A DNA stretch of 64,000 nucleotides, taken from positions 1,027,001 through 1,091,000 of the forward strand of contig NZ_CAJRAF010000001.1 in assembly GCF_907164905.1 (NCBI RefSeq), given 5' to 3'. Below are positions 9,190-17,864 of this stretch, piece by piece. The notes under the pieces were generated by a model. That model did not search any database. It worked only from the letters and a program-made list of their open reading frames with translations, and was not told where the DNA came from. Made by a program: the position numbers and the translations under genes. Numbering within the stretch: the stretch's first letter is position 1; each line of letters opens with the position of its first letter. This stretch comes from Dyadobacter sp. CECT 9275 (GTDB lineage: Bacteria > Bacteroidota > Bacteroidia > Cytophagales > Spirosomataceae).

Positions 9190-9195
9190 GATGTT

Positions 9196-9627
9196 TTAAT
9201 CTAAATATAATTTGGCTTCGTCTATGCTTTTCTTACTGAGGTCTTTAACGGAAAGAATTTTCTTTTTCTCATTTTCAAAATAGGAAATGGCTTCCTGGGA
9301 GTTGAGTTTTTTGGCTGAATCTCCCTTATACTCATGCATCCAGTTCATCATCAGGTTGTAGGATTCGTCCAGGCTGCTACTCAGTTCCATTACTTTCGTC
9401 CGATCCTGAGCCATATCGTTCCCGCTGATTCCTTCATTCTGAAGGCTGTCCAGGGTCTTTAACTTTTTGGTGAGCTGTGATTTAAGCGCCATAATGTCTT
9501 CCATGCGCGGCATTACTTCATCGTGTATGGCGAGCACCTCACCTTCCAGTTCAACCACCTTATCGGCATCTTTGCTGCAGGCCCACATGCAGGCCAGTAT
9601 TCCGGTTAATAGCAATAGTTTTTTCAT
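9196..9627 (-). CDS. Small helical lipoprotein, function unknown
   Basis: 143 residues from ATG 9627 (MKKLLLLTGILACMWACSKD); a GTG 12 bases upstream is less likely. It is a lipoprotein with the lipobox WAC and then an almost wholly helical, charged body (VVELEGEVLAIHDEVMPRME, later AISYFENEKKKILSVKDLSK) that is probably a coiled coil. It lies six bases before the Sco gene start and is likely co-transcribed with Sco and the cytochrome. I do not recognise a named family. Confidence 0.75.
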   Translation of the reverse strand: MKKLLLLTGILACMWACSKDADKVVELEGEVLAIHDEVMPRMEDIMALKSQLTKKLKTLDSLQNEGISGNDMAQDRTKVMELSSSLDESYNLMMNWMHEYKGDSAKKLNSQEAISYFENEKKKILSVKDLSKKSIDEAKLYLD

Positions 9628-9671
9628 AATTACGGTCACTTAAGGAGGTTAAAACGGTGTATCAAATGAAA

Positions 9672-11327
9672 CTAATCCTTTAAAATCATTTCCCTTGCAT
9701 TGGAAATTACGGACTCCGACGGGTTGTTACCACCGATCATCTGCGCAATTTCCATTACTCTTTCGTCAGTGGAGAGCCTCCGGACCTTACTCACCGTTTT
9801 ATCGGAAGAATGATCCTTATAAACAAAATAATGTGCGTTTCCGCTGCTTGCTATCTGATGCAGGTGTGTGATGGCAATAATCTGGTGATTATGTGCCATG
9901 CTTTGCATCATTTTGCCCATTTTTTTTGCTATTTCACCGGAAACGCCGGTATCTATTTCATCAAAAATAATAGTTGGCAGCTTTCTTTTATCCGCCAGGA
10001 TATACTTAATTACCAGCATCAGTCTTGAAAATTCACCTCCGGAGGCGACCTGCTTCAGTTCCTGAGGAGTTATGCCCTTATTGCCGCTAAACAGAAAGGA
10101 AACAATATCCAAGCCTGTTGCGGCTGGTTCTGTTTCTGTTATTTCAATAGTAAAAGAGGCGTTGGGAATACCAAGATCCCGTAGCCTTTCCAGTATCAGT
10201 ATTTCAATGGAACTGGCAACGCTTTTCCTTTTTTTAGAAAGCGCCAAAGCCTTTTCCTGCATTTTCTCGTTTGCTGCATTCATTTCTTTTTCCGCAATAC
10301 GTAACGAGTCATCCAGATTTAAAACTGTATTGAGTTTGACACCAAGCTCCTCCCTGATGTGCACAAGGTTCGATAAATGCGTAACCTGATGTTTTTTGAG
10401 AAGATTGTAAAGGATCGTCAGGCGATCCTGAACCAGCTCGGTTCGCCCGGGGTCCACGTCTATATGATCATGCAATTGCTCAATTTCATCGGCAATGTCC
10501 CTCAGTTCGATCAGGCAACTCTGCGCCCTTTGTCTTAAACCGTCATAGGATGTTACCAGTCTGGAAGCTTGGTTTAACGCTGTCAGCGATCCTTTCAATA
10601 ATTCAAGGGCTGAGTTTTCCGGGTTGTCCAGATATGCATGTGCGAGATGTAATTTTTCCTTGATCTCTACCGCATTTTCCAGCACATTGAGTTCCTGTTC
10701 TAGTTTATCCAGCTCGTCTGCTTCGATCTTGGCATCATCCAGCTCCTGATACAAAAACTGATCATAATCAAACTCCTTTCTTAACTGAGCAGCCTGTGAT
10801 TTCAGCGACTCAAATTCCCGGACTTTGTTTTTATACTGCTGATAAGCCGATTTGTACTCGGCAAGAAGTATTGTATTGTTTGCAAAAGAGTCAACAACCT
10901 GTAGCTGGAATTCATTGGTGCCCAGTAAAACAGCGTCATGCTGCGAATGGATGTCCAGCAACTGGTTACTGATCCTTCGCAGGCTGTCCAGGTTTACGGG
11001 GGTGTCATTGATGAACGCACGGGATTTTCCTGCTACCGAAATCTCTCTTCTCACGATACATTCTTCGGAAAAATCGAGGTTTTCTTCTTCAAAGTTTCCG
11101 GCCATATCGTAGCCCGTCAGATTAAATGTTCCTTCAATGACACATTTTTCAGAGGTATCATACAATGCCTTGACATCCGCGCGGTTGCCAAGCAATAATC
11201 CAATGGCACCCAGCATGATAGACTTCCCTGCCCCGGTCTCTCCCGTGATGATATTCAGGCCAGGATCTGGAGTCATTTCCAGATGTTTGATCAGGGCGTA
11301 ATTTTTTATCAGCAGATTAGAAAGCAT
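9672..11327 (-). CDS. recN: DNA repair protein RecN
   Basis: This 551-residue SMC-like ATPase acts in double-strand break repair. Walker A is TGETGAGKSIMLGAIGLLLG near the N-terminus, two long coiled-coil arms fill the centre (about residues 155-370), and the C-terminal half has the ABC signature VASGGEFSRLMLVIKYI with Walker B LPTIIFDEIDTGVSGEIA. Length and motif order match RecN. It is the last gene in the order bamD, rpoZ, coaBC, porD, (small gene), recN, which is typical of Bacteroidota. Confidence 0.97.
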   Translation of the reverse strand: MLSNLLIKNYALIKHLEMTPDPGLNIITGETGAGKSIMLGAIGLLLGNRADVKALYDTSEKCVIEGTFNLTGYDMAGNFEEENLDFSEECIVRREISVAGKSRAFINDTPVNLDSLRRISNQLLDIHSQHDAVLLGTNEFQLQVVDSFANNTILLAEYKSAYQQYKNKVREFESLKSQAAQLRKEFDYDQFLYQELDDAKIEADELDKLEQELNVLENAVEIKEKLHLAHAYLDNPENSALELLKGSLTALNQASRLVTSYDGLRQRAQSCLIELRDIADEIEQLHDHIDVDPGRTELVQDRLTILYNLLKKHQVTHLSNLVHIREELGVKLNTVLNLDDSLRIAEKEMNAANEKMQEKALALSKKRKSVASSIEILILERLRDLGIPNASFTIEITETEPAATGLDIVSFLFSGNKGITPQELKQVASGGEFSRLMLVIKYILADKRKLPTIIFDEIDTGVSGEIAKKMGKMMQSMAHNHQIIAITHLHQIASSGNAHYFVYKDHSSDKTVSKVRRLSTDERVMEIAQMIGGNNPSESVISNAREMILKD

Positions 11328-11476
11328 TCCTTTTGAGTAACGGCGTATCTTATTGAGATATTCTTACAGAGAACGAGAGATTGGCAAGATCCTTTCACTG
11401 ATACGAATATAGGTACGATATCAACAAATTGGAAATAAAGGAGGTTCGGCATGCCGAAATTGCGGATGCAAACTTT

Positions 11477-11704
11477 TCATGCCTGGCTGATCTGGTCAAA
11501 CACAACTTCGTAAAGTTCGTTGATGGAAAAACTGTGCCGATGCTGCCGCTGATCCGAAAGTACCAGGCTGTTTTCAGACCAGGAATCAAGTTTTCCATAA
11601 AATGTCTGGCCGTTTGATAGCACAGCCGTCAGCATGGATCCTTTGATTTTGGACACTGCTGGAATTATCTTTTTCCCGGAAACACGGATGATGCGCTTAC
11701 TCAT
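11477..11704 (-). CDS. Small conserved-looking protein between porD and recN
   Basis: 75 residues, MSKRIIRVSGKKIIPAVSKI then GSMLTAVLSNGQTFYGKLDS and a short C-terminus. The pattern of short beta-strands with NGQTFYGKLDSW looks like an Sm/SH3-type small barrel, but I cannot name a family. It starts 14 bases after the DUF4835 gene stop on the same strand, so it is probably translated from the same transcript. Confidence 0.6.
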   Translation of the reverse strand: MSKRIIRVSGKKIIPAVSKIKGSMLTAVLSNGQTFYGKLDSWSENSLVLSDQRQHRHSFSINELYEVVFDQISQA

Positions 11705-11717
11705 GGTGGTAATTTGA

Positions 11718-12632
11718 TTATTGCAGCAGCTTTTGATACAACTGGGTTTTAGAAGGATCCAGGCTGGTCAGGAGGGTATATACTTTGGATTTTTCTTCGG
11801 GAGTAGCTTCTGCCAGTATTCTGTATAATTCGTCGGATTTTGCGTCAAAAAAGGAGTTAATCAGTACACTGGAAGATCTTTGCTGGGCCACTTCCCGGAT
11901 GGTGTTCAGAGCCTGTAATACTTTTGCACGGGTTTCTGCCGGATTTTGTGTGGCAACGTCCAGCCCAAGCCGGTAATAGGTGTACATGCTTTCCCTGAAA
12001 GGCGTGAACTGCTGGCTCATGAGGTTTTCAATCAGTGCATAGCGGTTACGGGATTCATTATTGGAATCCCAGCCTCTCTTGTTAGGAGAGGAGTTGCGGG
12101 CCTGGTTGGTGATATTAAAAGCTTTCTGTATGTAGGGGTTCCCGCCAAGTTTGCTGAACGAATCGTAATCGAATATCAGAGCTGTGTAGGCATAAAATGC
12201 GAGCAGGTAGGGTAATTCCTCGGTATAGCTGTTTTCGTTGAAGTACAGCTGAGTAGTGGGAAGGTAGGTAAAGGCAACATTTCTGTCTATAAAAGTAAAC
12301 AGAACAGTTTCATAACTGGAGTTGAAAACCGGCCTCGTAATCACCAGTTGTGCATTTCCTTCGTAGTTTCCGAGCGATATGGATTTGGTCAGGTTGAGAT
12401 TCAGTTTGCACTTGATCCTTTCTTCCTTTCCGAAAACATCATCCGTAAATCTGTAGGTATTCAGGAACTCGGTCATATATGCCTGAAGCTGGCTCATTGC
12501 CTGCGGATCGGTTTTTTGCTGAGATACCAGCTGATCGTAATTGAGGTTTACAGTAAACTGGAATATCTGGCCAAAGGTGAATCGGGGCAGCACCAGTGCT
12601 GTGAAAAATACCAGGACATACACTTTTTTCAT
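11718..12632 (-). CDS. porD: DUF4835 family protein (type IX secretion-associated PorD)
   Basis: About 304 residues from ATG 12632 (MKKVYVLVFFTALVLPRFTF, signal peptide ending FGQ). That ATG overlaps the coaBC stop as ATGA, which decides the start and suggests translational coupling. The body matches the DUF4835 pattern: VNLNYDQLVSQQKTDPQAMS, then LNTYRFTDDVFGKEERIKCK, and the central block YLLAFYAYTALIFDYDSFSK with LGGNPY. Members are periplasmic or outer-membrane-associated proteins linked to type IX secretion and gliding. The neighbourhood coaBC-DUF4835-recN is conserved in the phylum. Confidence 0.88.
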   Translation of the reverse strand: MKKVYVLVFFTALVLPRFTFGQIFQFTVNLNYDQLVSQQKTDPQAMSQLQAYMTEFLNTYRFTDDVFGKEERIKCKLNLNLTKSISLGNYEGNAQLVITRPVFNSSYETVLFTFIDRNVAFTYLPTTQLYFNENSYTEELPYLLAFYAYTALIFDYDSFSKLGGNPYIQKAFNITNQARNSSPNKRGWDSNNESRNRYALIENLMSQQFTPFRESMYTYYRLGLDVATQNPAETRAKVLQALNTIREVAQQRSSSVLINSFFDAKSDELYRILAEATPEEKSKVYTLLTSLDPSKTQLYQKLLQ

Positions 12633-13834
12633 GATTCGCTCCATTTTTTGAGAATGATCTCCAGAATATCGTCCGCAACTTCTTTTTTAGATTTTAACGA
12701 GAATTCCTGTATGTTCAGTTTCTTATCAATAACGGATATTTTATTGGTATCGTGTGCAAAACCGGCCCCGGAATCGTTCAGGGAATTTAATACAATGTAG
12801 TCGAAATTTTTACGGGCCAGTTTATCCGCGGCATTTTCTTTCTCATTTTCCGTTTCCAGCGCAAAACCGATCACCAACTGATGATCCTTTTTAATTTTGC
12901 CCATCGTGCCGGCTATGTCCGCTGTTTTTTTGAGTTCTAGTTCCATTTCTGGCATACTCTTCTTGATTTTCTGAGAAGCCACATAGCGCGGGGTATAATC
13001 TGCAACGGCGGCGGCAAAAATGATAAGGTCACTGCCTTCAAAATAATGCTGTACAGCGGTGAGCATCTGTTCCGCTGTCTCAACCTGTATGATATGGAGG
13101 TTAATATCGGCGATGGTCAGATCTACCGGCCCGCTGATCAGCGTTACCTGAGCCCCGGCATAGGCAAAAGCTCTGGCCAGCGCATATCCCATTTTCCCGG
13201 AAGAACGGTTGCTGATGAAACGAACGGGATCCAGAGGTTCCACCGTAGGACCGGCAGTGATCAGCACACGTTTGCCAAGAGCGGTGCTTTTAACAGAAAA
13301 ATGTTTTTCCAGCGTGGTAAGGATTACTTCGGGTTCTGCAAGTCTTCCGTCGCCAATTAACCCACTGGCCAGTTCTCCAAATCCGGGATTGATGAAAATA
13401 TTACCGTATCCGGCCAGGGTATCAATATTATTTTTGGTAGAAGGGTGGCGGTACATATCCAGGTCCATTGCAGGGGCAATAAATACCGGACAGCGCGCGG
13501 ACAGGTACACAGCCGTAAGCAGGTCATCGGAATACCCAGTCGCAAATCCTGATATGGTTTTTGCAGTAGCAGGTGCAATGATAATAGCGTCTGCCCATAA
13601 GCCCAGTTCTACATGATTATTCCATGATCCCGTTTCGCTGTTTGTAAACGATGTCAGTACCGGATGCCTGGACAATGTGGCTAAGGTAAGCGGAGTAATG
13701 AAGCCCTTGGCCGCCTCCGTCATAATGACCTGAACGTCGGCCCCGGCTTTGATCAAAAGCCTTACGAGAAAAGCAGCTTTGTAAGCTGCAATACTTCCGG
13801 TTACTCCCAGAAGAATCTTTTTACCTTTTAGCAT
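12629..13834 (-). CDS. coaBC: Bifunctional phosphopantothenoylcysteine decarboxylase / phosphopantothenate-cysteine ligase
   Basis: 401 residues from ATG 13834 (MLKGKKILLGVTGSIAAYKA); the upstream in-frame start at 13858 only adds residues before the family start. The N-terminal half is the FMN-dependent CoaC decarboxylase (VTGSIAAYKAAFLVRLL; the HNHVEL-type histidine region NNHVELGLWAD; PAMDLDMYRHPSTKNN). The C-terminal half is the CoaB ligase (VLITAGPTVEPLDPVRFISN and SSGKMGYALARAF). It makes 4'-phosphopantetheine in CoA synthesis; the other CoA gene in the window is coaX. The stop overlaps the porD start. Confidence 0.96.
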   Translation of the reverse strand: MLKGKKILLGVTGSIAAYKAAFLVRLLIKAGADVQVIMTEAAKGFITPLTLATLSRHPVLTSFTNSETGSWNNHVELGLWADAIIIAPATAKTISGFATGYSDDLLTAVYLSARCPVFIAPAMDLDMYRHPSTKNNIDTLAGYGNIFINPGFGELASGLIGDGRLAEPEVILTTLEKHFSVKSTALGKRVLITAGPTVEPLDPVRFISNRSSGKMGYALARAFAYAGAQVTLISGPVDLTIADINLHIIQVETAEQMLTAVQHYFEGSDLIIFAAAVADYTPRYVASQKIKKSMPEMELELKKTADIAGTMGKIKKDHQLVIGFALETENEKENAADKLARKNFDYIVLNSLNDSGAGFAHDTNKISVIDKKLNIQEFSLKSKKEVADDILEIILKKWSES

Positions 13835-13930
13835 GAAGATGATACCGGTGCGTGACACCTTTAATACACAAATAAAACTTCTGATTTCTCAGGCCTGCAT
13901 TTACAGATGAAAGATAGACATGAAAAACCT

Positions 13931-13980
13931 CAAAAGCCAGTCAAAACAAAACCTGTTGGCATTGTTTCGACTGGCTTTTG
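13931..13980 (-). terminator. Intrinsic terminator after rpoZ
   Basis: A 12-bp stem (CAAAAGCCAGTC with GACTGGCTTTTG), extended by a further imperfect pairing of AAAACAA with TTGTTTC. It lies between the rpoZ stop and the coaBC start, so coaBC needs its own promoter or read-through. Confidence 0.75.
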
Positions 13981-13995
13981 CTAATCAATGGAGGA

Positions 13996-14307
13996 TTACT
14001 CTTCCGTTGTGTTGCGATAGCTATGATAAGTCTTTCCTTCGATAAATTCATCGATGGAAATGCTGCCTGCTTTGGGCATTCTTTCATAGAATTTTGAGAT
14101 TTCAATCTGCTCGCGGTTCTCAAAAACTTCTTCAAGGTTATCAACACCGGAAGCGAACTCGGCCAGTTTATTGTTGAGTTCTTCTTTCATTTTACTGGAA
14201 ATCTGACGTGCTCTTTTGGAGATCACCGACACAGATTCATATAAGTTTCCAGTTACATCAGCGATCTTGTCGGTATCGCGGGTAATGATGGATGGATTGG
14301 TTGCCAT
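13996..14307 (-). CDS. rpoZ: DNA-directed RNA polymerase omega subunit
   Basis: The 103-residue protein starts MATNPSIITRDTDKIADVTG. Its RpoZ/RPB6-like core is NLYESVSVISKRARQISSKM, the Bacteroidota version of the helix that clamps the beta-prime subunit. Position between bamD and coaBC is the standard one in this phylum. Divergence from proteobacterial omega is strong, so the call rests on the core helix plus gene order. Confidence 0.88.
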   Translation of the reverse strand: MATNPSIITRDTDKIADVTGNLYESVSVISKRARQISSKMKEELNNKLAEFASGVDNLEEVFENREQIEISKFYERMPKAGSISIDEFIEGKTYHSYRNTTEE

Positions 14308-14353
14308 GGTAGCTTCTTTATTGTTTAAATCCTTACTTTCCTGACTTGATTCT

Positions 14354-15298
14354 TTATTTGTTGCCTTTACTTTCCGTGGATGATGGTGCGGTTACCTTGG
14401 TTGGTTTGGTAGACGGATCCACAGATTTTTCTTTTAATTTCTGGTTTTCCAGTTCAACTTTGGCGATGACCTCCAGTTGTTTCTGGCTTCCTTCATACAT
14501 CTTCTCAGCATCCCTCAGAAAGCGCCCCTCGGGATATTTATCGATCATTTCCTGGTAATATTTTACAACGGCCTGGTATCTTTCCTTTTGCTTCAGCAGC
14601 TGATCCATCGTGTAATTCAAACTGTTGGTTGCAAATCTGTATTGAGCATCAATTTTCAGATAAGCCAGTTCTTCGTTGTACTTGGAATCCGGGAAATCTT
14701 TGCGGAAATTCTCAATGGAGATAACTGCTGATTTCAGAGACATCATGTTGAAGTCGCTTACCTTGTAATACAGTTTTGCTTTTTCATACTGTTTCCTTTC
14801 AAGTTTGGAGCGCAATTCCAGAATATACCTGGTGCATTCTTCCCGGAAAGGGCTGTCGGGATACGTATTTATAAAATCCTGTAAAGCCGATATGGCCGTG
14901 AAACTGCTTGTCTGGTCAAGGTTATAGGGGGCAGAGTCCTTGTACAAAGAATATGCGTGCATATAAAATGCCTCCTGAGCAAAATCACTTCGGGCATAGG
15001 TATCATAGAATTTCTTGAACAGAAACTGGCTCGAATTATATTGCCCCTGCTGATACTGCGTATAGGCATAGTAAAATTGTGCGAGCTCTGATTCCGTACT
15101 TCCTTTCAGAATAGGGATCAATTCTTCGAATAAAATTCCTGCTTTATAAAAATCTCCTTTTTTATAATAGGTCATGGCAGCATCATACTTCTGCTGGTCC
15201 GTACCGGTTTTTTGAAGTTTGGAGAATTTACTACAGGAACTTCCTGCTACAATCAACAAAATGAGCAAGAAAGTACTTGCAAGGCCATTATTTCGCAT
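14354..15298 (-). CDS. bamD: Outer-membrane protein assembly lipoprotein BamD
   Basis: 314 residues with a lipoprotein signal ending VAGSSC. The body consists of TPR repeats (QKYDAAMTYYKKGDFYKAGI, FYYAYTQYQQGQYNSSQFLF, then FINTYPDSPFREECTRYI). This matches BamD, the partner of BamA in inserting outer-membrane barrels. It ends in a short low-complexity tail rich in K, S, T and P. It is upstream of rpoZ, which starts 47 bases after its stop, as in relatives. Confidence 0.92.
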   Translation of the reverse strand: MRNNGLASTFLLILLIVAGSSCSKFSKLQKTGTDQQKYDAAMTYYKKGDFYKAGILFEELIPILKGSTESELAQFYYAYTQYQQGQYNSSQFLFKKFYDTYARSDFAQEAFYMHAYSLYKDSAPYNLDQTSSFTAISALQDFINTYPDSPFREECTRYILELRSKLERKQYEKAKLYYKVSDFNMMSLKSAVISIENFRKDFPDSKYNEELAYLKIDAQYRFATNSLNYTMDQLLKQKERYQAVVKYYQEMIDKYPEGRFLRDAEKMYEGSQKQLEVIAKVELENQKLKEKSVDPSTKPTKVTAPSSTESKGNK

Positions 15299-15319
15299 AT
15301 AACTGCAAAGGTAATAAAA

Positions 15320-15351
15320 AAGCTACATCATCCATAACGAATGCGTAGCTT
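15320..15351 (-). terminator. Probable intrinsic terminator after the T9SS cargo gene
   Basis: A 7-bp stem (AAGCTAC/GTAGCTT) followed on the minus strand by a run of T, located 21 bases beyond the stop at 15373. It separates that gene from bamD. Confidence 0.55.
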
Positions 15352-15372
15352 AAAAAGTGTTTAAAAAAGAAC

Positions 15373-15981
15373 CTATTGCTGATGGCGAACGAGCATTTTC
15401 TTGGTTGCAACTTTCTTTCCCTCCAGCACAAGTTGATAAAAATATAATCCTGTGGGCATTTCGCGTGTATCGACCCTTAATTTCTTCTCGCCTCGCATTA
15501 GGTTGTACTCATTCATTTGTGAGCCCAGGATGCTGTAAAAAATAACCTTAGCGTCTCGCACTGCGGGTAACATATTGTAATCCAACTCGGCGTAATCACT
15601 GGCCGGATTCGGATAGATATTGGAAACGCTAATTTTCTCGTTGGCAAATAGCTGCTCTTCCGCCTTTCCTGCTGTTACAACCGGTGTTCTTTTTTCTACA
15701 TTTCTTTCAGAAGTTTCCGCAACAAGTGTACCATTGGTATCGTTGGATGTGTTGGAGGAAAACAGATAAGATCTATAGAAACTGTTGACGGCTTTATGGT
15801 TATGAAGAGAAAGTGGTTTATAATTAAGATTTTCAGGTATTCTTGAAAACTTCATATTCCCAACAGGAGCGCTTTTCTTACGGGTAATGTTCAGCCTACT
15901 CCCGTTGTTAGCCGTCTGAGCCAAAGCCCAGTGACCTGCAAGCGTGATAAGGAACATTAAAAGAAGTATATTTTTTTTCAT
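15373..15981 (-). CDS. Small secreted protein with type IX secretion C-terminal sorting domain
   Basis: The 202-residue protein has a signal peptide (ends near GHWALAQ), a poorly structured middle, and a C-terminal type A sorting domain of about 85 residues. That domain carries the motif VSNIYPNPASDYAELDYNM, then VIFYSILGSQMNEYNL and TGLYFYQLVLEGKKVATKKM. Such domains are recognised by the type IX translocon and are cleaved or exchanged on export. The small size of the mature part suggests a surface or adhesive peptide rather than an enzyme. It is expressed on its own, bounded by a terminator. Confidence 0.85.
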   Translation of the reverse strand: MKKNILLLMFLITLAGHWALAQTANNGSRLNITRKKSAPVGNMKFSRIPENLNYKPLSLHNHKAVNSFYRSYLFSSNTSNDTNGTLVAETSERNVEKRTPVVTAGKAEEQLFANEKISVSNIYPNPASDYAELDYNMLPAVRDAKVIFYSILGSQMNEYNLMRGEKKLRVDTREMPTGLYFYQLVLEGKKVATKKMLVRHQQ

Positions 15982-16142
15982 AGCTTTTGATAGGAATGGC
16001 CTTTCGGAGCTTAGTCGGGCTATGCCGAAAGATTATTACAAAAATATAGAGAAAATATTGTAAAATCAAAATATATTGTGCGTACGGTCGCATTTATTTT
16101 TAATCATTAAATAACTGTGCCTGAAGAATAGAATTTTGACAT

Positions 16143-17699
16143 TTATTCTTTCTGCCAGGTTGTTTTTTCCTTTGTGGGTTTATCGGTTATTCGCCAGTTA
16201 AATCCGTCAAGCTGTCGTTCTGCCTGCACTATTTTAGAAGGGGGGATAAGCCTGCCGTCCGGTTTTCCGATAAAGGCGATCCTGTTTACCCTGTTGTCTG
16301 CAAAAAGCAGATTCATTTTACCACATTCCACCCGGTTGAGCCCTATCATTTTTTCCTTGTCATCAACGGCATAATAAGCACTTTCCCCGTTTCCATCCAC
16401 CAGCACCTGTTTCAATTTGTTTTTCTCTCCAAAATAGGCATTGATCGTCCTGCCTTTTACCTGGTTATACTGCTTTACGAGTGTGTCCTCGGTTATGACA
16501 AAAGAATGTCCTTTAAGTAACATTCTGTTCACCTCATTGTTCACCAGAAATGTTGTGATCGTATCGGCTTCCATCTGATAATACTGGTCACTCCATAGTA
16601 TGGGCTTGCGGAAAAATTTAATAATAGAATCCGCCGTGTTATAGATGATGGAGTCGCATTTTCCCTGGAAATTGGATTTATAAATGAAAACATTTTTGTA
16701 GCCAACCAGTTTCCTGGTGCTATCAATCTTATTTTCAAAGGAGTAAAGGGTATCCGCACGGATGTAAAGGGTGTCGTCCGAAATCACATTTCTAACATAG
16801 GCATGGCCAAAAATTTTTGAAAAACCTTTGTCCCGAATGTAAGATCCCTCGTCCCCGTTCAGGATAGTCTTGTCCTTTTTAGCGACAATGATTACGTTTC
16901 CCTTTCCTTGTCCGTTGTTACTTTTGCCATCCACAGCCAGTGAGTCTGCGGTGAGGGTATACGTCTCGTTGTCTACCGTAGTGCGCGTTTTGAATACCGA
17001 CTGGCTCGTTTCAGTGTTATACTGTCCGCGAGTAGCTTTCACCGTGCCGTCCTTATTTACTATTTTGCTCGGGCCATTAAAATAGCTCCATTTCGTTATT
17101 GAGTTATAGAGAAGGGTATCCGTGGTAAGTGTATATTTTTTATTAACGAGTTTAACGTTTTTGTAATAGGTAAATTCCTTCGTTTGCGTATTGTAAAAAC
17201 CCTCTTTGCTTGTCAGTACGTCTGATTCATCCACCGTTCTGCCCGGTACTTTGTAGTAGGCAATGCCAGCTGCCATGTCGTATTCCAGTTTTCGGGTGGT
17301 CAGGGTTCGTTTCCGGTCTTTCATGACCACCTTTTTGCCGCTCACAATCGCCATACGTGTATTTCCGTAATAGTAAAGTGTATCACCTGTTATTGTAATG
17401 GTATCACCCTGAACGATCCGGACATTGCCAAAAGCCTCGATTATGTTCGTTGTACGGTTCTGAATGGCCAGGTTGCTGTAAAGCAAAGCGCCTTTGTGTC
17501 TGAATGTTCCGTTGGTTACCTTGCGGATCTCGGTTCCGTTTTCATTCGTGATTTCTAACTCGTCTGACTTGATGATCTCAACAATATCTCCTTCGGTACC
17601 TGCTGCCTGGCTTGTTATATTGTTCTGCGCCAGAAGAATATGAGGAATTGATATCACCACAAAGATCATCACTTTCAGCATATCTGCTTTGATAGACAT
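16143..17699 (-). CDS. OstA-like / LptA-family LPS transport protein
   Basis: 518 residues if the start is ATG 17699 (MSIKADMLKVMIFVVISIPH, signal peptide ending LLAQ); another ATG at 17750 would add 17 residues before the signal. The long body is built from repeated OstA/LptA beta-jellyroll strands, for example LYSNLAIQNRTTNIIEAFGN, TLYYYGNTRMAIVSGKKVVM and ITGDTLYYY-type repeats, with the sequence pattern D(T/S)LYY recurring many times. It should form part of the periplasmic LPS bridge together with LptC at 7526. It is divergent from tilS. Confidence 0.82.
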   Translation of the reverse strand: MSIKADMLKVMIFVVISIPHILLAQNNITSQAAGTEGDIVEIIKSDELEITNENGTEIRKVTNGTFRHKGALLYSNLAIQNRTTNIIEAFGNVRIVQGDTITITGDTLYYYGNTRMAIVSGKKVVMKDRKRTLTTRKLEYDMAAGIAYYKVPGRTVDESDVLTSKEGFYNTQTKEFTYYKNVKLVNKKYTLTTDTLLYNSITKWSYFNGPSKIVNKDGTVKATRGQYNTETSQSVFKTRTTVDNETYTLTADSLAVDGKSNNGQGKGNVIIVAKKDKTILNGDEGSYIRDKGFSKIFGHAYVRNVISDDTLYIRADTLYSFENKIDSTRKLVGYKNVFIYKSNFQGKCDSIIYNTADSIIKFFRKPILWSDQYYQMEADTITTFLVNNEVNRMLLKGHSFVITEDTLVKQYNQVKGRTINAYFGEKNKLKQVLVDGNGESAYYAVDDKEKMIGLNRVECGKMNLLFADNRVNRIAFIGKPDGRLIPPSKIVQAERQLDGFNWRITDKPTKEKTTWQKE

Positions 17700-17864
17700 G
17701 ACGCCAATAAGTTTAACCTTGTTGCAATATTTTACATATATTTTTTTCATCAGGTTCTTCTTGATTCCCTTAACTTTGAAAATGTAACATTCGGATACGG
17801 TGCAAAGGCAATCCTTTCTGTCTTATGATAAGCCAAAATTACATCAAATACGCGCGCAAGGGGC